DNA of 64,000 nucleotides from Actinorhabdospora filicis (GTDB taxonomy: Bacteria > Actinomycetota > Actinomycetes > Mycobacteriales > Micromonosporaceae), in the NCBI RefSeq assembly GCF_030269765.1, contig NZ_BSTX01000003.1, forward strand, positions 248,001 to 312,000. Direction: 5' to 3'. Of the stretch, positions 32,996 through 41,404 are shown piece by piece. The position numbers and the translations under genes were made by a program. Each line of letters starts with the position of its first letter. The first letter of the stretch is position 1. The notes below the pieces were generated by a model that was not told where the DNA came from, did not search any database, and saw only the letters and a program-made list of their open reading frames with translations.

Positions 32996-33892
32996 ATGAC
33001 CGACACCGAGATCGACATCACCGCCGACCTGGTCCGCGCCCTCCTGCGGGAGCAGCATCCCGACCTCGCGCAGCTCGCCATCGAAGAGGTGGCGGGCGGC
33101 TGGGGCAACCAGATGTGGCGTCTCGGGGACGACCTGGTCGTCCGCATGCAGCGCATGGACCCCTCACCGGAGCTCCAGCTCAAGGAGCGGCGATGGCTGC
33201 CGGTGCTGGCCCCGTCCCTGCCGCTCCCGGTGCCCAACCCCGTGCGCTTCGGCGAGCCGTCCGGGCGCTTCCCCAAGCACTGGACCGTGATGACCTGGGT
33301 CCCCGGCGAGCCCCTCGACCACGCCACCATCACCCGCGGCGACCACGCAGCCGACACCCTGGCGGCCTTCCTCCGGGCGCTGCACGTGGAGGCACCCGCC
33401 GACGCGCCGGCCGCCACGGATCGCGGTGCCCATCCCAAGGACTGCGCGCGCGGCTTCGATTACTTCTTCCAGTCCGTCGCCCTCGGCGACATCGCCGAGG
33501 AGGTCCGGGCCGTCTGGGACGACGCGGTCGCGGCCCCGGAGTGGGCGGGCCCGCCGGTGTGGGTGCACGGCGACCTCCACCCGGCCAACGTCGTCGTCGC
33601 CGACGGGACCCTCTCCGGCATCGTCGACTTCGGCGACCTGTTCGCCGGTGATCCGGCATGGGACCTGGCCGCCGCGTGGCTCCTGCTGCCCGAGGGCACG
33701 GCCGCACGCTTCTTCGACGCCTACGCCCAGGCCGACGAGGGGACGATCCGCCGCGCCCGCGGCCTGGCCGCCATGAAGAGCCTCTTCCTGATGCTCATGG
33801 GCCAGAACGGCGACCGGGGCCTTCCCGGCGGCAAGCCCCACTGGGGACCGGTCGGGCGCGCGGCACTCGATCGCGTCCTGAAGGGCGTCTGA
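32996..33892 (+). CDS. Aminoglycoside phosphotransferase-family kinase
   Basis: A 298-residue kinase-fold protein of the APH/choline-kinase superfamily. The Brenner catalytic loop 'VWVHGDLHPANVVV' and the metal-binding 'GIVDFGDLFAGDPAWDLA' are intact, as is the N-lobe. Family members phosphorylate aminoglycosides, macrolides or other metabolites; related proteins also occur in RiPP clusters (thioamitide and class V lanthipeptide kinases). Because it follows peptide A in the same direction, a role in peptide modification is possible, but a general small-molecule kinase is equally likely. Its 3' end overlaps the convergent methyltransferase ORF by 172 bp. Confidence 0.88.
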   Translation: MTDTEIDITADLVRALLREQHPDLAQLAIEEVAGGWGNQMWRLGDDLVVRMQRMDPSPELQLKERRWLPVLAPSLPLPVPNPVRFGEPSGRFPKHWTVMTWVPGEPLDHATITRGDHAADTLAAFLRALHVEAPADAPAATDRGAHPKDCARGFDYFFQSVALGDIAEEVRAVWDDAVAAPEWAGPPVWVHGDLHPANVVVADGTLSGIVDFGDLFAGDPAWDLAAAWLLLPEGTAARFFDAYAQADEGTIRRARGLAAMKSLFLMLMGQNGDRGLPGGKPHWGPVGRAALDRVLKGV

Positions 33893-34756
33893 GCGGGCCA
33901 TCTCTTCCGGAACTCCCAGGCGATGAGGACCGGCCCGCCCTCGAAGGCGGCGTTGGCCGCCTCGGGCGCGAAGGGATGCAGCGACCAGCGGTCGATGAGG
34001 CCGCCGGGATCGAACTCCGGCGCGGGCCCGGTGGCATTGTGCGGAACTCCCTCGCCGTCCACAAAGGCCCCGGGCAGGCGAGGCTCGACGCAGTCGAGGA
34101 CCTCGAAGCCGCAGGCGATGGCGATGGTGAGGTAGTCGGCCGCCGAGCGCCCGATGTTGCGAAGGTAGATGGCACGCCCGTCGAAGGCGCGGCGGACGAT
34201 CGGCTCCTCATAGACACCACCGTGCCCGCGCACGTCGGAGACGACGAGCCGCCCGCCCGGCTTCAGCACCCGCGCGAACTCGGCGAAGACGGGGGCCATG
34301 TCCGGCACGTGGCAGAGCGCCAGGGCACAGACGATGAGGTCGACGTGGGCATCGGGCAGCGGGAGGTGCTCCAGCGGCGCCTCGTGCAACTCGGCCTCGG
34401 GAAGCTTTTCGCGCGCGATGTTCAGCATCGCGGGCGAGGCGTCGACGCCGATCACCCGGTGCCCGCGCGCGGCGAGATGGGCGGCGTGGCGTCCGGTGCC
34501 GCAGGCGGCGTCGAGCGCGACACCGGGCTCCACCCGGTCGAGGAAGCCGCGCACCACCGGCTCCTCAATCTCGATCATCCCGTTGCCGGGCGCGTCGTAG
34601 TTCGGCGCCCAGGACGCGAGGCGATCCTCCCGGGCCGAGCCGATCCATCGGGGCCCGCACGGCCCCCGGGCACTCGGGGCCGTGCGGGAGGTGCGGGCTA
34701 GTGGCCGCGGGGACGTCCGGCCACTCCCGGTCTCGCTCGGCGAAGACGAGTCTCAT
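33721..34756 (-). pseudogene. Class I SAM-dependent methyltransferase, frameshifted near N-terminus
   Basis: The intact part (33721-34578, 285 residues) is a Rossmann methyltransferase with motif I 'LDAACGTGRHAA', acidic 'VIGVDASPAML' and 'VLKPGGRLVVSDVRGHG'. In the same frame before its first ATG, about 22 more sensible residues ('ARED..SWAPNYDAPGNG') can be read but no start codon exists. A neighbouring frame starts at ATG 34756 ('MRLVFAERDREWPDVPAA') and joins it if one base is removed from the G-run at 34650-34653. So the gene carries a one-base frameshift, real or a sequencing error. Its C-terminus runs about 57 codons into the convergent kinase gene. It lies 45 bp behind peptide B, same strand. 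Confidence 0.65.
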
Positions 34757-34801
34757 CGCGTGGCGAGGCCCGGCCGTCGACGCCCACCACCGGAGAACCG
34801 G

Positions 34802-34993
34802 TCAGCAGGGGCCGGTGCAGGTGCGGTCGTAGTAGCACTTGGTCTCGGCCGCGTCGTAGCAGCAGTACTTGTAGCAGTACCGGCAGTTGTCGTCGCAGTA
34901 GCAGCGGGTGCAGTGGAACCCCGCCGCCTGGACGGTGGTCCTCGGGGCGAGCTTGTCGACGATGGCGTCGGAGATGCGGTTGACGAGTCGCAT
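34802..34993 (-). CDS. Cys/Tyr-rich small peptide B (candidate RiPP or metal-binding precursor)
   Basis: A 63-residue ORF with a perfect AAGGAGG site eight bases before the ATG at 34993. Residues 1-26 form a leader like that of peptide A ('MRLVNRISDAIVDKLAPRTT', then 'VQAAGF'). Residues 27-63 contain ten cysteines (28, 31, 33, 37, 40, 44, 45, 53, 59, 63), seven tyrosines and several Asp/Lys, ending in Cys. CxxC, CxC and CC spacings are all present, as in metal-binding or multiply cross-linked peptides. It lies between a DyP peroxidase and a methyltransferase on the same strand. I know no family name; expression and function are inference. Confidence 0.75.
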   Translation of the reverse strand: MRLVNRISDAIVDKLAPRTTVQAAGFHCTRCYCDDNCRYCYKYCCYDAAETKCYYDRTCTGPC

Positions 34994-35074
34994 GTGGAAT
35001 GCCTCCTTGACGGGGGTCGCATGGTCCCAGCACGACCTTGCAGGAACCTTGCACACCCGGATGGAACCGCGCGC

Positions 35075-36283
35075 TCATGCCCACAGCCGCTCGCCGAGAA
35101 CCCCGTCAGGCCTCGTACCGGGCAGGACGTACGCCACCGCCGACGCCCGATGCTCGACGAAGGGGCCGAGGGCGTCGCGGTCGGCCAGCCGGTTCTGCAC
35201 CCGCGTGAACTGTTCCGGGTCGCGCATGAAGGCGCAGAAGAGCAGCCCGCGGTCGGTGGGGCCGTCGTCGTAGCTGTAGCTGCGGCGCAGCATCCGGGCG
35301 CCGCCGTCGAGGCGGGGGCTGGTCAGGCGCACATGGGCGGTGGCGGGGACGATGTAGGAGCCGTCGGGGTTCTTGGCGTAGACATCGGGTTCGTCGTGCT
35401 CGGCGGTGCCGCTGAGGGGGACGCCGTCGCGCATGCGGCGGCCGATCGCCCGGTCGCGCTCGTCCTCGGGGAGGGCCGCGAAGCCGCCGACGTCCATGTG
35501 GATCCTGCGGTACACCAGGACGGTGCCGTTCTCGTGGGCTCCGGGAGGGCCCCAGACCCACTGCCCGGCGTCTTCGCGACCGGGGTTGGCGGTGCCGTCC
35601 TTGGCACCGAACAGGTTGCGCGGGGTGGTGCCCGGGGTGGTGGGCGGCAGGAAGCCGGACTGGGTCCAGCGCGGGACGGCTCCGGCGGTGCCCGCGGCCG
35701 TGGCGACGAGTTCGGCGACGATGGCGAGGGTCCAGCGGTCGTCGGCGCACAGCTGCACCAGCAGGTCGCCGCCGCCGCGGTCCGGATCGAGACGGTCACC
35801 GGGGAACGACGGCAATTGGTCCAGTGTGGACGGCACGTCGAGCTCCAGCCGGGCGGCCAGCTCCGGTCCGACGCCGACCAGGGAGGTGAGCCGGGTCGTG
35901 CCGCCGCCCTGGATCCGCACGTCACCGGGGGTGTCGGAGGCTGCGTCGGCGAGTGTCCCGGTCAACGCGTCGAGCGCATCGCGGAGGGACTTCCGCCCGG
36001 CGGTGACCGAGGCCGCCGGGAGGTCGAAGGCGAGCAGGTGGGTCGCCGGTTGCTGGGGTGCCAGGACGCCGGCCTGCCGCGGGCCGTGGAACGGAATCGC
36101 GTCCACGGCCGGGACGCCGGGATCGGTGCCGCCGTCCGGGTCGCCGTCCCGCAGGAGCTCATTGGCGGCCGCCCCGGCTCCGGCGGCCAGTGCCATCCCG
36201 GCCGCGAGCAGGGCCCGGCGCCGTCCCCAGCCGATTCCCCCGAACCGGGTCAGATCATTCAGTTCTTCGTGTCCTGCTGGCAT
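35075..36283 (-). CDS. DyP-type heme peroxidase, probably exported
   Basis: A 402-residue dye-decolourising peroxidase. It has an N-terminal Arg-rich, Ala-rich signal ('GWGRRRALLAAGMALAAGAG'), Tat-like though not a textbook motif. The catalytic Asp lies in 'FGAKDGTANP' (GxxDG motif, near residue 226) and the likely proximal heme His near residue 317 in 'HVRLTSPR', followed by the family's 'RRSYSYDDG' and 'GLLFCAFMRDP'. EfeB-type members take part in iron uptake; others oxidise phenolics with peroxide. No efeU or efeO genes are beside it. The ATG at 36283 leaves only 30 bp to the divergent lipoprotein start. Confidence 0.92.
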   Translation of the reverse strand: MPAGHEELNDLTRFGGIGWGRRRALLAAGMALAAGAGAAANELLRDGDPDGGTDPGVPAVDAIPFHGPRQAGVLAPQQPATHLLAFDLPAASVTAGRKSLRDALDALTGTLADAASDTPGDVRIQGGGTTRLTSLVGVGPELAARLELDVPSTLDQLPSFPGDRLDPDRGGGDLLVQLCADDRWTLAIVAELVATAAGTAGAVPRWTQSGFLPPTTPGTTPRNLFGAKDGTANPGREDAGQWVWGPPGAHENGTVLVYRRIHMDVGGFAALPEDERDRAIGRRMRDGVPLSGTAEHDEPDVYAKNPDGSYIVPATAHVRLTSPRLDGGARMLRRSYSYDDGPTDRGLLFCAFMRDPEQFTRVQNRLADRDALGPFVEHRASAVAYVLPGTRPDGVLGERLWA

Positions 36284-36313
36284 GTGCCCATTAGAGGAGA
36301 TAGAACATCCTTC

Positions 36314-37777
36314 ATGCAAACCCTCTCCGCGGACCTTCCCTCGCAGCGCCCGAAGACCGGCCGGACCGCCTTCCGGGCGACGTTAGGGCTGTCCGCATTG
36401 CTCGTCGCGGCGCTGCTGGCGACCGGATGTAGTGCTGCGGAACCGGACGCCCCGGAGGCGCGGCATCCGGCGGGGACCGTGGTGCGGGTCCCCGAGGACT
36501 TCGCCTCGGTGCAGCAGGCGGTCGACGTCGCGCTGCCGGGCGAGACGGTCCTGGTCGGGCCGGGCGTGTACCGCGAAAGCGTGCGCATCACCAAGGAACG
36601 CCTGGTGCTGCGCGGAACCGACCGCAACAAGGTGGTCTTCGACGGTGATGTGCGGCTGTCCAACGGGATCACCGTGACCGGCGCCGGATCGGTGGTGGAG
36701 AACCTGACCGTGCGCCGGTTCCTCGCCAACGGCGTGCTCTTCACCGGGGTCACCGACGAAGCCCTGCAGCGGCGGGGTGCGGGCGGCTCCGCCTACGATC
36801 CGCTGGACACCGCGCGCTTCCCGCCGGTCAGCGGCTTCCGGGCGAGCCGCGTCACCGCCTACAACAACGGCCTGTACGGCATCTACGCCTTCGACGCGCG
36901 GGACGGGGTGATCGAGGATTCCTACGCCTCCGGGCACGCCGACTCCGGTGTCTACGTCGGACAGTGCAAGCCCTGCAACACCGTGGTCCGCGGCAACACG
37001 GTGGAACGCAACGCGGTCGGCGTCGAGCTGACCAACGCCTCGGACAACCTGTGGGTGGTGGGCAACCGCGTCGCCGCCAACCGGGTCGGCATCACGGTCA
37101 ACTCCAATGACCTGGAGGCGCTCGCTCCCCAGGGCGGGGCCGTGATCGCGGGCAACGCGGTCGTCGACAACAATGCCGCCGACTCACCCGAGCAGGCGGA
37201 CGGCGGCTTCGGCATCGGGATCGGCATCGGCGGGGGAACCGGCAACAGCGTCCGGAACAACCTGGTGAGCGGCAACAGCGCGGCCGGGGTGATCGTCACC
37301 GACCCGCCGGGGCATCCGGCGAGCGGCAACCGGGTCGAGGAGAACCGGGTCACCGGCAACGGCGTCGATCTCGTGCTGTCCTCAGTGGACACCGGCAACT
37401 GCTTCACGGGCAACCGGCCCGGGACGCAGAGCCCGGACGCGCTGGAGGACCGCGCGGGTTGCGGAGCCGGAAGCAGGAGCGCCCTTCCGGCGGGCCGTGC
37501 CGCGCCGGTGCGGGCACCGGCGGGGGTGCCGTTCACCGAGGTCGCCGCTCCGCCCGACCAGCCGTCCATGCCGGATCCGGCGGTCCCGGGGGTTCCGGCG
37601 ACCGGACTGCCCGGGACGGTCGACCCGGCCGACTACCCGCTCCCGGAGGACTCCGGCGCCGTGCCCGCGGCCCGTGGCGATCGGGCCGTGGCCGCGGCAA
37701 CCGGCCGCGCGATGTCCCCGGCTATCCGGACGGAACCGGCTGGACGGGCACGTAGGAGTGGGTGTCGAAGTCGATGA
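36314..37777 (+). CDS. Right-handed parallel beta-helix lipoprotein
   Basis: A 487-residue lipoprotein. The signal ends in a lipobox ('ALLATGC', near residue 39), so the mature protein is tethered to the outer face of the membrane. Residues 55-370 contain pectate-lyase-like beta-helix coils ('DFASVQQAVDVALPGETVLVG', repeated 'N..V..N.V..N..G' rungs). The last 110 residues are Pro/Ala/Gly-rich and low complexity. No catalytic residues are identifiable; surface polysaccharide binding or cleavage is possible. The ribosome binding site AGAGGAG lies unusually far (15 nt) from the ATG. The 3' end overlaps the convergent gene by 56 bp. Confidence 0.85.
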   Translation: MQTLSADLPSQRPKTGRTAFRATLGLSALLVAALLATGCSAAEPDAPEARHPAGTVVRVPEDFASVQQAVDVALPGETVLVGPGVYRESVRITKERLVLRGTDRNKVVFDGDVRLSNGITVTGAGSVVENLTVRRFLANGVLFTGVTDEALQRRGAGGSAYDPLDTARFPPVSGFRASRVTAYNNGLYGIYAFDARDGVIEDSYASGHADSGVYVGQCKPCNTVVRGNTVERNAVGVELTNASDNLWVVGNRVAANRVGITVNSNDLEALAPQGGAVIAGNAVVDNNAADSPEQADGGFGIGIGIGGGTGNSVRNNLVSGNSAAGVIVTDPPGHPASGNRVEENRVTGNGVDLVLSSVDTGNCFTGNRPGTQSPDALEDRAGCGAGSRSALPAGRAAPVRAPAGVPFTEVAAPPDQPSMPDPAVPGVPATGLPGTVDPADYPLPEDSGAVPAARGDRAVAAATGRAMSPAIRTEPAGRARRSGCRSR

Positions 37778-38537
37778 GGACCGGCTTCGGCTCGGAGGCG
37801 ACGGCGACCTGGACCCGGAACATGGTGCCGTCGTCGGCGATCCAGTAGCGGACGGTTCCGGAGGTGTCGTTGGTGCCGTGGGCGTTGGGGCCGGTCATGA
37901 CGTCGGTGCGGTGGCCGGAAAGCTCGTCCCGTGAGATCCAGGTCGCGCCGTTCTGCGCCAGCAGCAGGGCGTTCTCCGGCCGGTCGCTGCCCAGTCCGAG
38001 CACAATGGACAGTGCGGTGTCGAGGGCGCTGCCGGAGGTCTGGAGCGGGCGGCTGGACCAGCCGGACGCCGGTGGCGGCCCCGCGGAGTCGATCTCGGGG
38101 TGGAACCGGACGGTGGTGAGCGTCCACTGGATCAGTCCGTCGCTGGACGTGTTGCGCCCGTTCCCTTGCACCGTCCCGTATCCGCTCTTCGCCCGGAAGT
38201 CCACGGAGGCGGTGACGGTCAGCTCGCCGCCGGTGTTCGGCACGGTGATCGTCACCGCCCGGCCGCCCGCCTCGTAGTTGCGGAACCGGGTGAGCGCCAG
38301 CCGGTCGGCCTCCTCGGAGGTCACCGCCCGTGGACCGTCGTCGCCCTGGGCCCCGGCGTCGTCGTCGGCGCCGATGAGGAGGGCGGTGGCCACGCCCGCG
38401 ATCGTCAGGCCCGCCAGTACGGCCATCGCCCAGCGCGACCGGATTCCCTTCCGTCGGACGGCGGACGGGTCCTGACGGCCTTTCGCACTCCGCACGCGGC
38501 GGGACATTAACGGGTCGCGCGAGCGCTTCATGGTCAT
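37722..38537 (-). CDS. Membrane-anchored hypothetical protein
   Basis: A 271-residue protein with a basic cytoplasmic N-terminus (about 1-37), a single transmembrane helix ('WAMAVLAGLTIAGVATALLI') and an extracytoplasmic beta-rich domain of about 200 residues ('GGRAVTITVPNTGGELTVTA', 'GTVRYWIADDGTMFRVQVAV'). No recognised family; the domain resembles DUF-type extracellular sensor or binding modules. The start at 38537 follows GAGGCGAAG. It diverges from the LPKTG surface protein, with which it shares a 186-bp regulatory region, and converges with the beta-helix lipoprotein. Confidence 0.75.
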   Translation of the reverse strand: MTMKRSRDPLMSRRVRSAKGRQDPSAVRRKGIRSRWAMAVLAGLTIAGVATALLIGADDDAGAQGDDGPRAVTSEEADRLALTRFRNYEAGGRAVTITVPNTGGELTVTASVDFRAKSGYGTVQGNGRNTSSDGLIQWTLTTVRFHPEIDSAGPPPASGWSSRPLQTSGSALDTALSIVLGLGSDRPENALLLAQNGATWISRDELSGHRTDVMTGPNAHGTNDTSGTVRYWIADDGTMFRVQVAVASEPKPVLIDFDTHSYVPVQPVPSG

Positions 38538-38578
38538 CTGTGCTTCGCCTCGTTCACTCGAATGGGTGAAGATCTCGC

Positions 38579-38631
38579 TATTCAAGCCCTGAAGTCCTGA
38601 TGGTCGTACATCGACTTCAAATACTTGAATA
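38579..38631. promoter_or_regulatory. Divergent regulatory region with inverted repeats
   Basis: Between the membrane-anchored gene and the LPKTG gene lies a locally AT-rich stretch with an 8-bp inverted repeat (TATTCAAG at 38579-38586, CTTGAATA at 38624-38631). A nested TTCAA-atac-TTGAA repeat lies at 38616-38629. This is the most AT-rich part of the neighbourhood and is the likely site of both promoters and a shared operator. Confidence 0.5.
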
Positions 38632-38723
38632 TCCCATGTTGCGATGATGTTGTCACTCCTTGCAAGATGGGAGCGTCACGCGGTGACGGGGGCACTTTCT
38701 TCAACACAACACAAGGGAGGGTG

Positions 38724-41096
38724 ATGTTGTCCAAAGTAGCCAGACTGGGCTTGGCGAGTCTCCTGGTCATGAGCGGTGCCACCGTAGTGGTGGCGGGTCC
38801 GGGCAGGGCCGATGCGGCGCCTTCCGACGGCACACTGACCGTCCAGGTACTGCGGGACTTCTTCGGCACCGGCGTCATCAACACCGCGATGGACGTGCCG
38901 CAGCAGGGAATGAAGGTCGCCGTCACCGATCCGTCCGGACATCGGGTGGACGGAACGACCGACGCGACGGGAAAAGTCGTCATCACTCCATCGAGTGAAT
39001 TGTCCGGCGGCAACTACCGGGTCGACGTGACCATTCCGGCGCCGTACAGCGGATACTTACGGGCCGCGCCCGCGGCGGCCACGGTGGCGAATCAGTTCGA
39101 CAGCTTCACCTCCTTTGTGGACGTCGCCCAGGGCAAGAACGCCTCGGTGATCACCGGCGTCTGGAACGCCTCCGACTACGCACTGCCCGACACCCGCTAC
39201 TTCGTGCCCATCCAGGTCGGCGCGGGCGGAACGGACGAGCGGGCCCTGGTGGCCTTCCCGACCGGCAACCGCGGCACTTGCGGAGCGGGCGACGCGTGTC
39301 CGACGGTGCTGGCCAAACAAGCGCAGGTCGGCACGACCTCGGCACTGGCCTACGACAGGTACCGCGAGCGGCTCTTCCTGGGCGCCTTCGCCCGGCGGAC
39401 CACCGCCTACGGACCCGAGGGCGGCAACGCCATCTACACCCTCCCGTCCGACGGCACGGGCGCGCCGACGCTGTTCGCGAAGGTGCCGGGGGCGACCAGC
39501 ACGGCCCACGACGGCGCCAACATGCTCAAGGACGCCGGATTCATCGACGCGCCCGGCAAGGAGAGCATCGGCGGCCTGGCGCTGTCCGAGGACGGCTCGA
39601 CGCTGTACGCGGTGAACCTGCTGACCCGCAGCGTGGTCACCTTCGACGCGACCGGCGCCGCGGCCGGTGGCCCCAAGGCGACGGTGGTGATTCCGGACCC
39701 CGGCTGCGCCGCGTCCGGCGACTGGCGACCGGCTGGCCTGGCCGTCCACGACAACGCGCTCTACGTCGGCGGTGTGTGTTCGGCGGAGAGCACCCAGAAC
39801 CGCGCCGATCTGCGGGCGGTGGTCTACCGCTACGACGGCACGCAGTTCACGAAGGTCCTCACCCAGGGGCTGGACTTCCAGCGCGGCGCCGTTTACAGCG
39901 GTATCACCGGATCCGCGCAGAACAACCACTGGAACCCCTGGAGCGCCGACCTGGCGACCTGGGACAGCCGCAGGCTCAGTGGCGTCATGATCGATCCGCA
40001 GCCCGAGCTGGCCAGCATGGCCTTCGCCCGCGACGGCTCGATGATCCTCGGCTTCCGCGACCGGTTCATGGACGTCATCGGCGGGATCGACCCGCGACCG
40101 GGCAATAACGACCGGGAGTGGGGCATGGCCGGCGGCGACATCAACATGGCCTGCGCCAAGCCCGGCGGCGGCTACGACTGGGAGGGCACCGGAGCCTGCC
40201 CCAACCACGCCACGCCCGCCAACAGCGGCGGCCAGCCCGCCGGTGTCGTCGAGTACTTCCACGGCGACTACTTCCAGTCGCCCCACCAGGAGAGCGCACT
40301 CGGTTCGGTCGCCTACATCCCGCAGCAGCCGTGGATCATCAGCACCGAGTACGACCCCGTGGAGCGGGTGAGCACGTCCGGTACCGGTTACTTCAATGTG
40401 GACACCGGCGCGGGCCCCGGCAATGCACCGAAGGCCAACGGCTACCAGTTCATCGACGCCAACGGCTTCGGGAAAGCCGGTGGCCTCGGCGACATCGCCT
40501 ACGCCGCCGCCAACGCGCCCATCCAGATCGGCAACGTGGTCTGGTACGACGGCGACCACAACGGCGTCCAGGACGCGGGCCAGGTGCTGCTGCCCAACGC
40601 CACCATCAACCTGCTGGACGCCGACGGCAAGAAGGTCGCGACCACCAAGACCGACGCCAACGGCGAGTACTACTTCGGCGGCGTCGGCGCGGCCTACGAA
40701 CTGAAGCGCGGCGCACAGTACACAGTGGAGTTCGACGTGTGCACCGCCGACACCGCCAGAGTCCCGGGTCAGCCGCCCGCCGCCAAGCTGGAGTTCACGC
40801 TCCCGACGGTGGGCGACGACCGCGTCCACGACTCCAACGTCGTCCCGCCGACGAAGGGACCCCTGTGCCTGGGGGTCGCACCGGTGACCGCACCGGCGCA
40901 CGCGGGCGAGGTCGACCACACCATCGACGCCGGTGTCTACATCCGCCCGCCCGAGTCACCCAAGCCCAGCCCGCCCCACGCGCTGCCCAAGACGGGCACT
41001 GAAGGCCTCGGCCGCATGCTCGCGATCGGCGCCGGCCTGATCGGCGCGGGGATGGTCGCCCTGTTCGTGAGCCGCCGACGCAGGCGTGACGCCTGA
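38724..41096 (+). CDS. LPXTG-anchored surface protein with SdrD-like B domain
   Basis: A 790-residue cell-wall protein. It has a Sec signal peptide (about 1-33, 'ASLLVMSGATVVVAGPGRADA'), a large N-terminal region with a beta-propeller-like character (about 140-540, 'GGLALSEDGSTLYAVNLLTRS') and an SdrD B-like Cna-type domain (about 610-740, 'IGNVVWYDGDHNGVQDAGQV'). The sortase signal is 'LPKTG' followed by a hydrophobic segment and 'RRRRR'. It should be anchored covalently by sortase to peptidoglycan. The SdrD-B domain has the calcium-binding 'D-x-N-x-D-G' type loops of the family. Start supported by AGGGAGG. Confidence 0.93.
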   Translation: MLSKVARLGLASLLVMSGATVVVAGPGRADAAPSDGTLTVQVLRDFFGTGVINTAMDVPQQGMKVAVTDPSGHRVDGTTDATGKVVITPSSELSGGNYRVDVTIPAPYSGYLRAAPAAATVANQFDSFTSFVDVAQGKNASVITGVWNASDYALPDTRYFVPIQVGAGGTDERALVAFPTGNRGTCGAGDACPTVLAKQAQVGTTSALAYDRYRERLFLGAFARRTTAYGPEGGNAIYTLPSDGTGAPTLFAKVPGATSTAHDGANMLKDAGFIDAPGKESIGGLALSEDGSTLYAVNLLTRSVVTFDATGAAAGGPKATVVIPDPGCAASGDWRPAGLAVHDNALYVGGVCSAESTQNRADLRAVVYRYDGTQFTKVLTQGLDFQRGAVYSGITGSAQNNHWNPWSADLATWDSRRLSGVMIDPQPELASMAFARDGSMILGFRDRFMDVIGGIDPRPGNNDREWGMAGGDINMACAKPGGGYDWEGTGACPNHATPANSGGQPAGVVEYFHGDYFQSPHQESALGSVAYIPQQPWIISTEYDPVERVSTSGTGYFNVDTGAGPGNAPKANGYQFIDANGFGKAGGLGDIAYAAANAPIQIGNVVWYDGDHNGVQDAGQVLLPNATINLLDADGKKVATTKTDANGEYYFGGVGAAYELKRGAQYTVEFDVCTADTARVPGQPPAAKLEFTLPTVGDDRVHDSNVVPPTKGPLCLGVAPVTAPAHAGEVDHTIDAGVYIRPPESPKPSPPHALPKTGTEGLGRMLAIGAGLIGAGMVALFVSRRRRRDA

Positions 41097-41123
41097 CGGG
41101 ATCGGCTCACCTGAGGCCCCTCG

Positions 41124-41160
41124 ACGGGCCGGTGTGCGGCGCAATCCGGCACCGGCCCGT
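41124..41160 (+). terminator. Terminator after LPKTG surface protein
   Basis: A perfect 11-bp stem (ACGGGCCGGTG at 41124-41134, CACCGGCCCGT at 41150-41160) with a 15-nt loop, 27 bp after the stop. The following 240 bp to the MFS gene contain a 10-bp palindrome GGCGATCGCC (41261-41270) and no ORF I trust. Confidence 0.7.
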
Positions 41161-41404
41161 TCCGCTGAAAGCGCGTGCCCATCGTGACCAAGCCCACGAG
41201 AGATCCATATCCCACTCCCGCACTTCTTCACGGTCGGTATTCGCCGAAAGCACCATCGGTGGCGATCGCCGGATCGCATGACGGCATTTATCACCCGAGC
41301 TCCCCTTCGGCTCCCCGCGCGTGAACCGGCCGCGCGAGGCGTTCGAACCCGCCCGCCACGAAAACGCGCTGGCACCTGTCGCACGACCCGCTGAGAATCC
41401 CCCG

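Noticed and set aside
34682..36313. In-frame upstream extension of the beta-helix lipoprotein
   Set aside because: It runs antisense through peptide B and the DyP peroxidase and would bury the lipoprotein signal peptide.
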